Of a stretch of DNA of 64,000 bases, positions 31,841 through 47,223 are shown one piece after another. How positions within the stretch are numbered: the stretch's first letter is position 1; every line of letters begins with the position of its first letter. The stretch spans positions 1,302,001 to 1,366,000 of the forward strand of contig PDUO01000004.1 of NCBI GenBank assembly GCA_003008705.1, given 5' to 3'. A model generated the notes under the pieces. That model did no database searches. It worked only from the letters and a program-made list of their open reading frames with translations, and was not told where the DNA came from. The stretch comes from Pezicula radicicola (taxonomy: Eukaryota > Ascomycota > Leotiomycetes > Helotiales > Dermateaceae). A program made the translations under genes and the position numbers.

Positions 31841-34326
31841 TATATTCGTGAATGGTTGAGCGATTGATAGAGGTGAAGCTCGAGGCTGGAATAAGGTAGA
31901 GAAATTTCATAATCGAGCTGCGGCCTTACCCTACCTACCCTAGTTCGGCTATGCTAAAATCCGATAAGGGAAACGATAACCTGCGCCCATAATTGGGAAC
32001 TTCAGGATAGACTTTACCTATGAACCAACAAATAAACCAAGTTGCATATCGGTAGATACTACGCGTATCACCATATCAAGTCTTATGGCAGTGGTCACTC
32101 TGGTAACCTCTAGTAATGACTCAGGATCGTCCTTAATGGATCGCTCTCATTGCCAGCTCATTCAGCCTCTCCTAGGTTCCCCTGCGTCTTCACATGCCGA
32201 TCATCGAGGGACCCCCAGCGCTTTAACGGGTGCGTATCTGCAAGGCTGGCGGGCGACTGAGGTTTTGGGGTTTCTGATTTATCCACGACGCCTCATCTTA
32301 GGGAAGGCACACTGCAAACGGTCGTGTATGATTTTCCGCTGGAAACTGCAAGTATGACAGCATGGGATCCTTATCCTGCAAGAAATTCCCCTCATTTCAT
32401 GCTATGGTGGGGTTGCGACCTTCGTGGCATTGTCTCATGGTTCGAATGGTTTCAAGTCTCAGATGTCAAAAACCGAGGCAAATGTAGCAAGAAGACACAA
32501 TAGTGTTTCTTTGCTGAGAACCATCTTTTATTACCTGGGGACTGGCCTTATTGTCATGCCATGGCCTAGAGTCTTTAAGCCCAAACCTTGTGCCCCCCCC
32601 CAGCACGAGGCTGCATGCAGGAGTCTGTCTGTATTTTGGTGTGGTAGTATGAGTAGGAGGTGATAATAAATTCCCTCATGGCTTGCCTTTCACTCCCAAT
32701 TGCACGCAGTAACCCGAGGAGTGTCCTGATATGTCTAGTCACCCAAACAAGCATAGAAGGATAGCCATCAAGGATGGTCGCATGCTAGGCCGATCTGATT
32801 GGATACACAAAGGGAGAATATGGTCGTTTGCCGACGCAAGCAAGAGGCCGCTCATTTGGCAACGACTATTCAGATAGCAAGGTCGACAGATATTGGTATT
32901 ATTGTTTCTAAGTCCCGTCCGAAGTACGATGGTCTAGGTTTTAAGTATGATACCGGTACATGTGTACGCCAACGAGGCATATTGTCGACTGAAATAGGCT
33001 ACCAGTAGGTGATATACCCACTCGACCGAGTAGACAACGACTGCCTTTTGAAGGTCATATGAGAGGATGGGGCTCGCAAGACCTACTCGGCAGCTCATCG
33101 AGGTTGGCACTACTCTCAAGGTGTGTGTCCCCTCAAGGCTCCAGTGAGTGAGATTTCCTTAGGACACAAGGCTGCATCCATCTGTGCGCCGAGTGCAATG
33201 CCTTCTCCCAAGACAGGCTCTGTCAACGTAACTGTCACAGAGAATTCCTGCGGCTTGCACCATGGCCAGTACCTATGGTGAGATCATATCGAACATGATG
33301 GGATGAGAGGTGTCCCGAGTGGCCATGTTAATATTGACACATTGCGCTAGGACATTTCTGATAGCAGCCGTGATATATGCACACCTTGTCGCTGTCGTTG
33401 GCCCTTTTCTCGCTTTTACACCCCCTCCAATCGCCTCGCCGCGGAGACGGGATCCTTGCGACCGCGCACTACAATCCCTGTGTAGTCCCCTGTAGCTCTC
33501 CAATCAATGCTGCACACCAACTTCTGCTGGGAATCTCCCATGTCTGATTTGCGTTAGCCTGCCATCTATGATCCTGGGCAATTCCTGAGCTAAACTTACC
33601 TGCGCTGATGAAGGCCTGAAGCCTGCCCGGCAGCACACACCCCCCCCAGAATCGCATTTTGCGACTGCGCTTTCCTCCAGTTTACAACCAACGACCACCA
33701 AACTCTGCACGACTGTACTACTTCATGACAACTTTGCAAACAACGACCATATTCCTCTTTTAATTATCAAGTCACGACCTCTTTTTGTAATAAGACAATC
33801 CTTTCTCTCTTTGTTTGCGCTTCTTACGACCCAGCGACGCCCCCCTTATCTCCTCATCTCGTACCGTCTCGTGCCATCCCTTGGTCGCCAGCTTGCCATC
33901 CCTTGGTCGCCAGCTTGCCATCCCTTGGTCGCCAGCTTGCCATCGGAGGCAAGGTGCACTACTACACCACCCCAACCGCAACCTCGCCCTCGCGACCGCG
34001 CGGCAACAACTTCATTCTTCCACTCCCTTTCACGGCCACTCCTTATTGATGCGACTTGTAATTTATTAATTCACGACTTCTTGTACACTTTTTTCTGGCG
34101 CGGCTGTAAGATTCAGTGAATAGGGGCTTGAATTTCGACCGACGTCAGCGGAACCTTCGGGAAAGCTTTGTCGCTAGTCAGTATTCCAGAGTTGGATCAA
34201 CAACACCATAGAGGTCTATGAACAACGTCATACAGGGCTATTGACGCGCGCAAACCTTGCGACAAGAGTAAAGAGTAGAACGCGACGCTGTTTTGCCCAG
34301 AAGGACTCGGTAGACATCCGTCGCGA
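31841..34326. other. Long intergenic region between divergent Alba and AHC1-like genes
   Basis: About 2.5 kb without a supported gene. It contains a C-run at 32594-32602 and a three-copy 22-bp tandem repeat (33874-33939). The last 600 bp are C/T- and CGAC-rich and probably form a long 5' UTR of the AHC1-like gene. Small ORFs on both strands here lack protein character. Confidence 0.5.
33874..33939. repeat. Three perfect 22-bp tandem repeats
   Basis: Three identical units starting CCATCCCTTGGTCGCCAGCT at 33874, 33896 and 33918, followed by a partial CCATC. They lie about 390 bp upstream of the AHC1-like start codon. Perfect identity implies recent expansion or active homogenisation. Confidence 0.95.
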
Positions 34327-36243
34327 ATGTTTCGACTCCCATCTTGGATTTCGGATGCTAGGGGAGCAGATAAGGCTGTAAATGGGGAAGCTCATGTGGG
34401 AAATATTCTTCTACCAAGCATGGCAAAGAGGAAACGCGATATTAGTGATGAGCCGCTAGAAGTAGTATCAGAGATCGAGCAGGAAACGAAGCGGAGGAAA
34501 CTCGACGCCATCCAAAGCCAAAACCAAAGACAAAGACACGTTGACGCTGGCAATATGACTCAAGAGCAGAGTGGAGCTTCTTCACACACAGAGCGCCAAA
34601 CAAGCAGGCTGCGCGAGGCTATTGAAGCGCAGTTCAATCTCGAGATTCTGTTAAAACACAACGAGCTACGTTTAATAAACCAAGAGCTAGGGAAGTGCCA
34701 AATAGCCTTGGAGCAACTACGCCGTTGTCATTTAATCCCGTATCCCACTTCTCAAAGTACTGCTTCTTCTATGTTGGCTATTAGCAATGGCAGTGTTCCT
34801 GCCATTCAGCAACGAGAAGGAACCGATGTGCCACAGTGGGCTCCTTCATATGGTGTTGCTGATGGCCCTTATTCGAGACATTATGCAAAATGGCTGATAC
34901 CAGACGCCAGCTTCGATGGAGAGCAGGTCAATGGATTTCAGGGTCCTGAAGCATCACGTGTTGGCGGCAAAACTGTACCTGAAGGCCGGACTACGAGACA
35001 TAGCTTCGCTGATGGAAGTACGCCTACAAGCAAAGCTCGAATGCAACGAGGCTCTGCCAGTCAGAAACTTCAAGCTTTGTCAAGTGGCTATCCTCAACCC
35101 AAAGAGAAGGCCGGTCCATGCACTCTGAAACGAATGTCAGATCGCCAGTGGGTCAAGCTTGTTTGTGTTGACTGTCAGCGAGAGAACTTCTCGAGTACTC
35201 AGGGTTTCATCAACCATTGCCGTATTGCGCATCATCGTGAGTTTAAGAGCCACGAAGAAGCCGCTATACACAGTGGAGTTCCTATCGAGGTTGATGAAGT
35301 CACGGGAGGGATTGTGGGCGAGGAGAAGGCTCCTCCAGTACTGGCAACTGGTCTGGTGCATCCGCTCGTCAGAAATACTTCGGCAGATCCGGCGGTATAC
35401 CGATCGATTCTGTCTCGTATTGAAGACTCCATGGCTGCTTACAAGAAGGGGGAACTTCCAGGTGTGACCTCAATACCTGGCAAAACAACCACTCCTCATC
35501 GCGCGCCTATACCAACGGTAACTCCTAGCAAGAACTTCGTGCCTTCATCAGATACGCCGCATCTCTCGGCTCTGATGCGCAGTCGTGGCTTCGGCGGCAA
35601 CCTAAGCGAAATTGTAGGTGAAGTCAAGAAGCCGGTCGACTTTGATGAATTCTCGCAAGGTGAGGAGTCTGAAGATAGTGAAAGATCAAAGGATCAGCCT
35701 CAGTTCTCTCGTAGTACTGGTCTCGATGGTTCATTTGACTCGCCGCCAACTATGCGTGTCCCAGCGAGAGCAACAATGTCACCCGCTCCATTCAATAGAC
35801 CAGGCAGCGCGAAAGGCCCTGACGGCTTCAGAAAGACAGGAATCTCACCTCGCCCATCATATGCAACACCCATTATCAACACAGCGGCTGCCTCGTATAA
35901 CAAAATGTCAGAAGGTCAACATGATCTTCATACCATTCACGATGTTTCTGATCATGACATGATGGACATTGACGGCCATTCGATGATTGACTTGAGCCCA
36001 AATACTGTAGCAAGTAACAACGCTCCTAGTCTTGTCAGCGACGATGGTGAATATGACGAGGGTGATGACGCGGATAGTGCAAGCGAAGACGAAGGTGATG
36101 ATGATAGCGTCGCTGAGATCTCTATTGAGGATGGAGAAGCCGCGGATAAGATGGTTGCAAGGACAGTGGGGAACGGAAAGAAAGAGGAACGGCATGTATC
36201 ATTTGTCGGCCCAGTTAAGGAAAAGGGGGCCGCCAGGAAATGA
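34327..36243 (+). CDS. AHC1-like C2H2 zinc-finger nuclear protein
   Basis: Single exon, 638 aa. One atypical C2H2 finger lies at about residues 276-305: CVDC, then FSSTQGFINHCRIAHHREF (C-x2-C, then H-x4-H). It is embedded in LKRMSDRQWVKLVC and FKSHEEAAIHSGVPIEVDE. This arrangement matches the AHC1-like finger family; yeast Ahc1 belongs to the ADA histone-acetyltransferase complex. The N-terminus has a nuclear-localisation-like KRKRD and KRRK plus a helical segment (RLREAIEAQFNLEILLKHNE). The C-terminal third is Ser/Pro-rich, then very acidic (GEYDEGDDADSASEDEGDDD). A chromatin or transcription role is inferred. An alternative start at Met 32 (MAKRKRD) is possible. Confidence 0.82.
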   Translation: MFRLPSWISDARGADKAVNGEAHVGNILLPSMAKRKRDISDEPLEVVSEIEQETKRRKLDAIQSQNQRQRHVDAGNMTQEQSGASSHTERQTSRLREAIEAQFNLEILLKHNELRLINQELGKCQIALEQLRRCHLIPYPTSQSTASSMLAISNGSVPAIQQREGTDVPQWAPSYGVADGPYSRHYAKWLIPDASFDGEQVNGFQGPEASRVGGKTVPEGRTTRHSFADGSTPTSKARMQRGSASQKLQALSSGYPQPKEKAGPCTLKRMSDRQWVKLVCVDCQRENFSSTQGFINHCRIAHHREFKSHEEAAIHSGVPIEVDEVTGGIVGEEKAPPVLATGLVHPLVRNTSADPAVYRSILSRIEDSMAAYKKGELPGVTSIPGKTTTPHRAPIPTVTPSKNFVPSSDTPHLSALMRSRGFGGNLSEIVGEVKKPVDFDEFSQGEESEDSERSKDQPQFSRSTGLDGSFDSPPTMRVPARATMSPAPFNRPGSAKGPDGFRKTGISPRPSYATPIINTAAASYNKMSEGQHDLHTIHDVSDHDMMDIDGHSMIDLSPNTVASNNAPSLVSDDGEYDEGDDADSASEDEGDDDSVAEISIEDGEAADKMVARTVGNGKKEERHVSFVGPVKEKGAARK

Positions 36244-36593
36244 TCATTGCCCGGTTTTCAGGGATACAGCACAGCACTTCTGCCATTGCAAGGGCAGCCT
36301 TTAGCTAGGCCAGTTGCCTCTGGTGTTTTGCATTCTGGAGGCTTGGTTTACCACAATTTTTGGATCGCCTATACAATATATTGTTTGGCTCATGAAATAG
36401 ATACTCTTCACTTCACAGGACTACTAGAATTACTGTAGGATAGATTACCAAAACATTATATCGTTTTAATTGGAATAATAACTGGTCTGTGATGACTAAG
36501 TAAAAATCAACTCAATACAAACTAATGCTGTGTCATTCTTACGCTGCATCCAACGGCCTCTAGAGATAGCATCCAAAATTTGGTCCAACGTCC
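36244..36593. other. Intergenic between convergent AHC1-like and proton channel genes
   Basis: 350 bp with the two 3' flanks. Nothing notable seen. Confidence 0.5.
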
Positions 36594-37441
36594 CTAGCTC
36601 TCTTCTCCTTCAGTCTCACCCTTGAACTTCTTCAGCTCTTTCTTCAGGCCCTCATTTTCCATTTGCAACTGCTCAATTTTCAACTCCAGACCATCCATCT
36701 GCTCTTCAGCACCCACACTAAACAATATCAGCATCTGATCATACCAAGAAAAATAGGTTGAAAGTATGATAGTTGCAAGAAAGAAATCAGAAGGAACAAT
36801 TGGATTTAATGTCTTAATCCTCATAGTCATAATAGACGTAAGAGTTTTAACGATAACAAAATCATCATAACATCTCATAGGAAGACAGGGGAGTGGGGGT
36901 TTCAAACGTACCTGAACTCCTCAATAATTTTGAAGAACCTCCAAAGACGCAAGATTATAACCAAGGACGCAACCTCTTCCAAAATACCGTGCAGCAGCAC
37001 ATCAACTACAAAGCCAGCTAGAATAACCGTACCATCAAAACAGTGGAAGTACGAGTTGAAATATTGCCATCCGAATGCCCATACTGACAATATCAGTTCG
37101 ACCATGAACATACAGCTGAATACCAAACCTGCGATCCCCAGACCGTTTCTAACATCGTTCCAATTATCTCCAGAGATGTCGCCTTCGCAGAGCGAGAGGC
37201 TTATTATTATGTCGGTGAAGATCCCTAAAAGGTCGAACGTTACGAGACCCAGAACTGTGTAGTGTTGGGCTCGTGAAGAGAGGAAATCCTGAATTCGTTG
37301 ACGACAGATGCTGTAGCTTTTCTTGAAGCGTGAACTCCTTGGATTGCGATCTTCGTGTGCACGAGAGACAGTATTGGAGGATGAAGCTTGTTGGTCATCC
37401 TGGAGGAGTGGTTGGGTTGCCGCTTCTTCGTCGGAAGGCAT
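36594..37441 (-). CDS. Voltage-gated proton channel, Hv1 type
   Basis: Two exons (37441-36912 and 36717-36594) give 217 aa; the intron of 194 nt has a GTACGT donor. It is a voltage-sensor domain without a pore domain. S1 (YTVLGLVTFDLLGIFTDIII) carries an Asp at residue 70 in the position of the proton-selectivity Asp of animal Hv1. S2 carries Glu115 (FMVELILSV). S3 carries Asp136/Asp147 (CFDGTVILAGFVVDVLL). S4 reads IILRLWRFFKIIEE, with charges R165, R168 and K171. A cytoplasmic coiled coil (EQMDGLELKIEQLQMENEGL) ends the protein, as in dimeric Hv1. The cytosolic N-terminus is Ser/Arg-rich. It is expected to extrude protons across the plasma membrane. Lys at the third S4 position is noted as a finding. 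Confidence 0.9.
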
Positions 37442-38303
37442 CGTGCTCAGATTTTTCTTGCGGTAAGATGTGGACTTGAAATTTGAATGCTGGTGTGGAG
37501 CAAATATGTTATGAGATAGATTCTACTTGCTGCGAATATAAAGAGATCAGGTGCAAATTGTATGTTTGGTCAGTGATGGTTGTGATCGTGGCGCACACCT
37601 TATCGCGGAAGATGAGGAGCCCACGAGGCCACGAGGGGAAGACATCGAGGGAGATGCTGGCTTTTAAACCTGGCCATCCCGTCGGCACTGCAAAAACAGG
37701 ATGTGGTCTGTGGGAGTTGGGGTTAGCCGCATCAGCGTATGAAGTTGTCGCTGAGGGGTTAGTAGTAGGGATAGCAATAATGCACCACAGTGTGAAGATG
37801 TATAATTTTGAAGAATTTCTAGAAAATTGCATATGGGATATGTCTCGCGGCTTGGCTCTTGGCATCATTGTTCACCATGACGCGCTAACGAGTAAATGAG
37901 TGCAAGGGGGGCATGTGTTAGCGACTGGCAGCCTTGTCTTCTTGCTCAGGGCGTGGTTGGAAGGTTCGTACAAAACATCTTCATCCCCGACACAAAGGAC
38001 ATTTAGGGGCACTCGTTTTGGTAAGTCTGCTACTATTTCTGCCCAATCTTTATTCGGCTGCGCTGGGTTCAGTCCATTTTACTCGGCGCTGGTGGGAGAG
38101 TCTTTGTTCGCGGTCTTGTCGCTGCGCGTTCGCAGCCTAACTTGTTTCTTTCAGCCCATTCACTCATCTTTACCTATTACCATTAAATACAATAGTGCCC
38201 CATTCTTTTGATTCATCTTTTACTAATTTATCTTGCAGACACTTGTTGTGTTCTTAGTACTTCTTGCGCGAGCTGGCTCCGATCTCAACTGCATATCTAC
38301 AAT
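37442..38303. other. Divergent intergenic region, proton channel and Pab2-like genes
   Basis: 862 bp holding both 5' regions. A plus-strand ORF (37483-37899) has no supporting features. CTTTC- and ACTTGTT-rich sequence precedes the Pab2-like start. Confidence 0.5.
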
Positions 38304-39109
<806 letters not shown>

Positions 39110-39829
39110 TGAGATTGAGGCTGAGAATCTGCAACAAAAAATTGGACGTGTAGGATAGCTTTGCTCCATACGGGGGACAATATTTGAAACCTGGATTTGG
39201 TTTCTACTCAATTGAGGCAATATCATTGAATGATGATTCACTAGGTAGATTTTCTTCTTCATGGAGCACGTGCCTGATAGACAACTGACTTGAAAGCTTT
39301 CTCAGCAACGTGCGGTGATATTGTGTTTTTGCTGGAAGGAAAATAATAAGGTGATAGGCCAAACAGACGTCGGCGAGCTCGGGGATAAATGTGAAGTGTT
39401 CTGAGGCTTTGCAGACTGCAAACTAAGTTTCCTTCAGAAACTATTTTAGGACATCGTCATGGGCGTTCAACCTTAGGCCGCTGCTTTAAGCGTGGGTCAG
39501 TGGGGTTTGAACTTGCGTTCGAGCCACTTTGAATCCTACCTACACTTTGTATGCTCGTGTTGATGATCGAGTGCGACGGGCAAGGACAACCAACATTGAT
39601 GGAGACGCCTCTAATAGACAAATCCAGTAACAAGCGTATCTAAGAGGTTTTGTGTGTCGGCAAGGCCACTTGCGGTGCACAGCCACGGCGTGACGACGAA
39701 CGTCCTTCTACGCCGCGAACTACCCAATCTTGACACCCCAGATTTCTTGATCAGCAGTCGTGCTGCGATCAAGCTGCAGAGCTTCGACTCCTCCTTCATT
39801 ACCTCTGCCATCTTTGGCGCAGCGTCACG
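39110..39829. other. Intergenic upstream of the Rsp5-type ligase
   Basis: 720 bp. A segment at 39480-39540 with a GGGTTTGAAC word was examined as a tRNA and rejected. No gene is supported. Confidence 0.5.
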
Positions 39830-42611
<2,782 letters not shown>

Positions 42612-43842
42612 AGTGGTTACGGGCGGCATTTTCCTTTCTTCCTACAACGGTGTTTTCATACAGATATTGGGCGGGTGGCCTCTCGATGGCTTCTCACGAG
42701 TTCAGGGGCCAAGTGTGTTTCGGGAATTGTTTTGCAGGCCATTGTAGCGCTATTTGAATACTAAGGCACGATGACCAACATTTGAGTGCAACAGCAACAG
42801 CGTAACTTGTACTTAAGCCATGGTCGTTGTTGAGAATGGTAATACGCGAATTCGATTTCTTTGTGCAGTAGGACGGGGAGTATTTGTTTTGATGTCGCGT
42901 TTTTATATACCTACAGTATAAGAAAGAAGAAGAATTTATTTGCGCCCCCCTGGTGGTAATGAATGGTGCATGCGAAGTGCCATAATCCAAAGATAGAATG
43001 TGCATCCACCATCCATAGGAAGTGTGAACACCACCACCAACACCAACACCAGCACCACTGAACACGAGCCAAAATATTTGCCGCAGGGGGGTGGTTGGGC
43101 GGCTGGAGGGCAATTTAAGCAAATAAGCATATCCCCTTTACCCTATACGGCCTAGTCAAATACCCCAGAATCATCCGAAATGAGGTACAGAAGCTGGACC
43201 ATATGAATCTGAAGAGCACCTACCTACCAACAATGCACAAGAATACATTGTACACTGTACCACGGCAAATCAAAGCATGAATTCGAGAAGATATATCATT
43301 TCCTTGGCCTCCTTCCTTTCTTTCTTCCTTTCTTCCTTTTGTTGCATTGTCACTGAGAGCGCGCGTTGACCTGTTGATAGACAGTGATCCGAATTTGGTT
43401 GCTCGGCAACTAAAATAATAGTGGCTTCTGCAAGAACTCACCCCATCCCTCTCTTCCCCCCCCCCTTGGATGCTCCCGCACCCAATCAGGAAGTCCAATT
43501 GAGGAGGCTGCCCATGCACTCTGGCCTGCCGGTGCACAGGGCGCAAGATCTCACGATGTGGAGGTCAAGGATTTCAACCATTTATTTCCAGGGTCCGGCC
43601 CCAAGGCCTTACTTAAACTTCCATAAAGTGAAGAGGTCGGCCCAGTGTCTGTTGACTTTTCTTCTTTCTCTTTAATTCCACAATTGCCTCTACAAAGTTC
43701 ACATACCAAGCCAAACTCTCGAGTACACTACACCCCATTCACCCTATCAATACTCTGAACCTTTACTCCTGTCGACTACAAGACCTTGCTTGCTCAGTCT
43801 CATCAGTCCTTCAGCACCTCCTGTAGAAAGACCCAAGTCACC
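42612..43842. other. Intergenic between RSP5 and the GPI-protein gene
   Basis: 1.2 kb, gene-free. Simple sequence: ACCACCAACACCAACACCAG at 43031-43052, a CTTTCTTTCTTCC run at 43314-43336, and a C-run at 43457-43466. Confidence 0.5.
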
Positions 43843-44435
43843 ATGTTCTACTCAACTCTCCTCCCAATCTCCATCCTCCTCTCCCTCTCGGCTGCGCAAA
43901 CCACCACCACCAGTTACACCTCGGGCTCCACCTCAGTATGCGGTGCTCAACCAGTGCTCGAAGCCTGTCTCGCCAGTACTCAAGCAATTGCAGCTGCTTG
44001 CGCAACCACCGACTACCAATGTCTCTGCCAGAAATACACTGACATCTTAACGTAAGTCTCGCACCCGTCCCTTCATCCATCTCAACAGCCCACTAACATT
44101 TTCACCACAGCTGCTTCCTTCAATGCCCCAACGACATCCGTTACACGGGCGTCTATAACACTCAAGTGACATACTGCAATGATGCCTCGGTGTACTCAAG
44201 CTCAACAACAGCTATCTCCCGTCCTGTCTCAACAGGTTACTCCTGGGTATCCACCGCAACCACCAGTTCTACATCAGGTTCATCAGGTGCTACCACAACC
44301 AAGAATTCCGTGGCTAGCAGCACCAGTACTGGAACTAGTTCCGCTACAGCCAGCGCGACCGGTAATTCAGGCGTCAAGAATGGTGCGCAGATGGCTGGTG
44401 GATTGGTGATTGCTGCTGCCATGGCTCTGTTGTAA
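43843..44435 (+). CDS. Small GPI-anchored, Ser/Thr-rich surface protein
   Basis: Two exons (43843-44051 and 44111-44435; donor GTAAGT) give 177 aa. A signal peptide (MFYSTLLPISILLSLSAAQ, cleavage after about residue 18) precedes a Cys-rich domain (about residues 30-110) with cysteines in CGAQPVLEACLAS, AACATTDYQCLCQ, TCFLQCPND and TYCND: eight or nine cysteines in a pattern close to, but not clearly, CFEM. A long Ser/Thr stretch follows (SSTSTGTSSATASATG), then a GPI signal (NSGVKNGAQMAGG plus the hydrophobic tail LVIAAAMALL; Asn or Gly near 155 as omega site). It is probably cell-wall or plasma-membrane anchored. No specific function is recognised. Confidence 0.85.
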
Positions 44436-46194
44436 GAGGTTGATTGGTGACTTTTTCCCATATGGGGTATTCTGGCTGGGCGCGTATGCATTTTAGCGTT
44501 TGCTGTGATGGAGCGATTTAAGGCTCTTACTTGATTGATTTTATGAGATTGATGGAAGGGATGAGGAATGGGAAATTTGGAAGGAAGGGATGGAGGGAAA
44601 GGTTATGAAAATGAGGTGACGAGCGGGTATAATTCTAGTAGTATATTAAATAGTATAGTAATTCGAAACACTTTTATGATCAGCATCCTTGTTCATAATG
44701 AATGATTGTTAAGTGTCGAAACTACCGTGGACATCTCGAGGTTCTTATAAGATATTGATTGGGGTTTGAATTTTAGTCTTCGGTTGACTGGGTTACATAA
44801 TCCATTCCAAGCACGAAGGTATTGAAGGCATCTCCAGAAACGTCACAGCACAAAGACAGTAACACCAACAGCAACAGACACGGCAGCAGGATTTTGCACT
44901 TACAACAGTCCCTACCTACTCTAGCTCTCTAGCAACAGAAAACCCTACACTCTACTAAAGACAATAGCATACATACAGACAAAAATATTTATAAAGTCGA
45001 TTTTCAACTCTCCAACCCTTAAATACGAACAAACCCATGAATAAAAACCATTAACACGGGATCAAAGTATAGATAGAGTAAGTCCTTCAAGTAGAGATGA
45101 ACTCGTGCGCGAGGAGATTTATAAATGATAGTTTTCAATTTCTTACTCCTTTAGCTTTCCATACCAGTGAGTTCCACTTAGTGAGAAGAGGAAGGGGAAT
45201 TGAGAAGTCGAGAGAGGAAAGGGAAGTACGTTGACTTGGATTACTTAGGTTAAAGCTATATAGATAATTCTTAATAGACTGAGTCGGTCAAGGACTCTCT
45301 GAGTCTCGTGCCTCTACTTTGTATACTCTAGCTCGGTTAAGCCTCCCTTGCACAGACAGATACATATACAATAGCCTCCCTACCCAAGGAAAAGAAAGTT
45401 ATTCAATCACAAACTAGAAGAATATATCGAGTCCACCAAAATTCAATAGAACAATCCCCCTTCACCTCCGAAATCCATCGTGACTAGACTCCCGTTTCGG
45501 GAGTAAAACAGAAAAGTAAAGAAACCTAGTGATCATAATATCCTAGTGACTCCTGCACAGAGCAAATCTACACAGAGCAAATCACTAAACTCTAACTTAA
45601 CATCTTCGGAGGAAATTCTTAATAGTAAACCAACTTAAATGTGCTTGTTACATCATTGAACTGGATTTGAAGTTGATCTTCCTATGATATAAGCTTAATA
45701 TATTGCATTATCAAGTCATGCGGAGCCAAGCACTCGGTCTATACATACTCGAGTGAAATGTATAACTCTCAACACATCTTCCTCCTTGAAACAAATAGGG
45801 CTTGTAAATATTTGTTATCAAACTAGATAAAGAATATATTACAATAGACATGTCATAGCACAAACAGATACCAGAACTTGTATGTAGTAACTTCCATATT
45901 GTGAGATACCCAGCGATTTGCAACCCATACTTTCAAAAGCCCACCGCCTAGTCACAGTAAATAACTCGAAGAGTTCCATTAACAAGGAGGTGCTTCGATG
46001 ACTGTAATATTGCCAAAACGTGCTTGACTGATTACAAATCTGTAAGCAGAGAGCTTGAAAGCCAAAGCATAGAGATGAAGAAGTGCCGGAGATCAGTCTC
46101 CCCAGAATAGATAGCGACATGAACAACCTCAGTGTCAAGAGCTAATAAGATTAGGTTGCTTGAGCCAGCTGAAACCACTCTCAGAAGCACTGCA
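44436..46194. other. Gene-free AT-rich stretch
   Basis: About 1.76 kb. Minus-strand ORFs at 45711-46138 have no protein character. A single sequence at about 45229 (GACTTGGATTACTTAGGTT) faintly resembles the 18-bp minisatellite, but there is no tandem here. Confidence 0.5.
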
Positions 46195-47223
46195 TTACGA
46201 ATCCTCCGGATCATCATTACCGTCCTGAGAACCATCCTGAGTCTCGTCATCATCATCTGAGAAATCCTCTTCTCCCTGAGAATCTTCAATTCCGTTTGAT
46301 CGTAATTCATCCCCGTACCTCATAGCCCGCCATTGATCATAGTATACAAGCTCGACCGAAGGGACTAGACTCTCATGGTCATCACGGATGCCCGCTGCAA
46401 AATAATTTGTGATTTCGCTCCTGAATTCTTGCTTTTCTTCTTTAGTCAGAGTCCTTCGGGGCATCAGGAGCAAGCTGTCATCGTAGCACCACTCAACAAA
46501 ACATATTTCCTGTAGACGACGAAAATATTGCAAGGCTCCGACACGCTTTCTTCTTAGATTCTCGCCCAACAATTCATGTTCAGAAAAAAAGATCCTGAAG
46601 TTGTCCACCATAATCTCCAATTTCTTGAAAGTATGAAAGGAGTTAGGAGATTCAAGGAAGGCTTCTCTCGCCCAGTCCACAAAGCGGCCGGATTCACTCA
46701 AGCTCTGGTGGCACCAAAGCAAAACTGTGTCTTTAAGAGGGTCAATGCAGAAGGGAGAATAAATGGCACGGCGCTTTTCATGATTCTCTTCGTCACTTTT
46801 TACGGTATCAGCGTTGCCACACTCTTCATAGAGCTAGTAGAAATAGTGCGGTCCTAACCTTCTCGGAAAGATATTGTAGTGCTTAAGAGTTTCGGCTCTG
46901 CTCTCTTTGTTGACATAAAGGCCGGTTGGTATTTTTGCTTCTAGACTTTCGATAGACGTTCCACATTGATCACAAAATTCAAGCCAGAATTTGGATGTCG
47001 GTTCATCGTTGTAAGAGCCGAAGTTGATGTACCGACCAGGTGGAAAGGTATCTCTCCAGATCTTAAGCCGAAGTTCAATAGGTAGTTGGGGAAAGAAGCA
47101 GAATTTAGCCTCATTACTTTGAACTGCGATTGGCGAAGCTTCCTCTTGCAGATGGGGGTTTGCGAGGACGACTGAAGGGGTTGAGGTGTCTGAGGACTGG
47201 CAGGATGATGCGGTAGCTGACAT
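46195..47223 (-). CDS. 2EXR-like protein; in-frame TAG or 63-nt intron in the middle
   Basis: The N-terminal part (from 47223) carries FCFFPQLPIELRLKIWRDTF and PPGRYINF, then GLYVNKESRAETLKHYNIF, the hallmarks of the fungal 2EXR family (unknown function). The frame meets TAG at 46834-46836, then continues open to 46195: RRAIYSPFCIDPLKDTVLLW, a helical middle, and a strongly acidic tail (EDFSDDDDETQDGSQDGNDD). Two explanations are given. A 63-nt intron (donor GTTAGG at about 46850, CTGAT branch, acceptor AAAAG at about 46788) keeps phase and removes the stop, giving about 321 aa. Or a CAG-to-TAG nonsense change has occurred. The intron length and branch site favour splicing, and I prefer it. 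The donor is weak. Confidence 0.65.

Noticed and set aside
39480..39545. Possible tRNA (GGGTTTGAAC and GTTCGAGCC words)
   Set aside because: The words do not form paired T- and acceptor-arms on either strand and no D-arm is found.
46834..46836. Declaring the 2EXR-like gene a plain pseudogene
   Set aside because: A 63-nt intron with a branch site removes the TAG in frame, so decay is not required.
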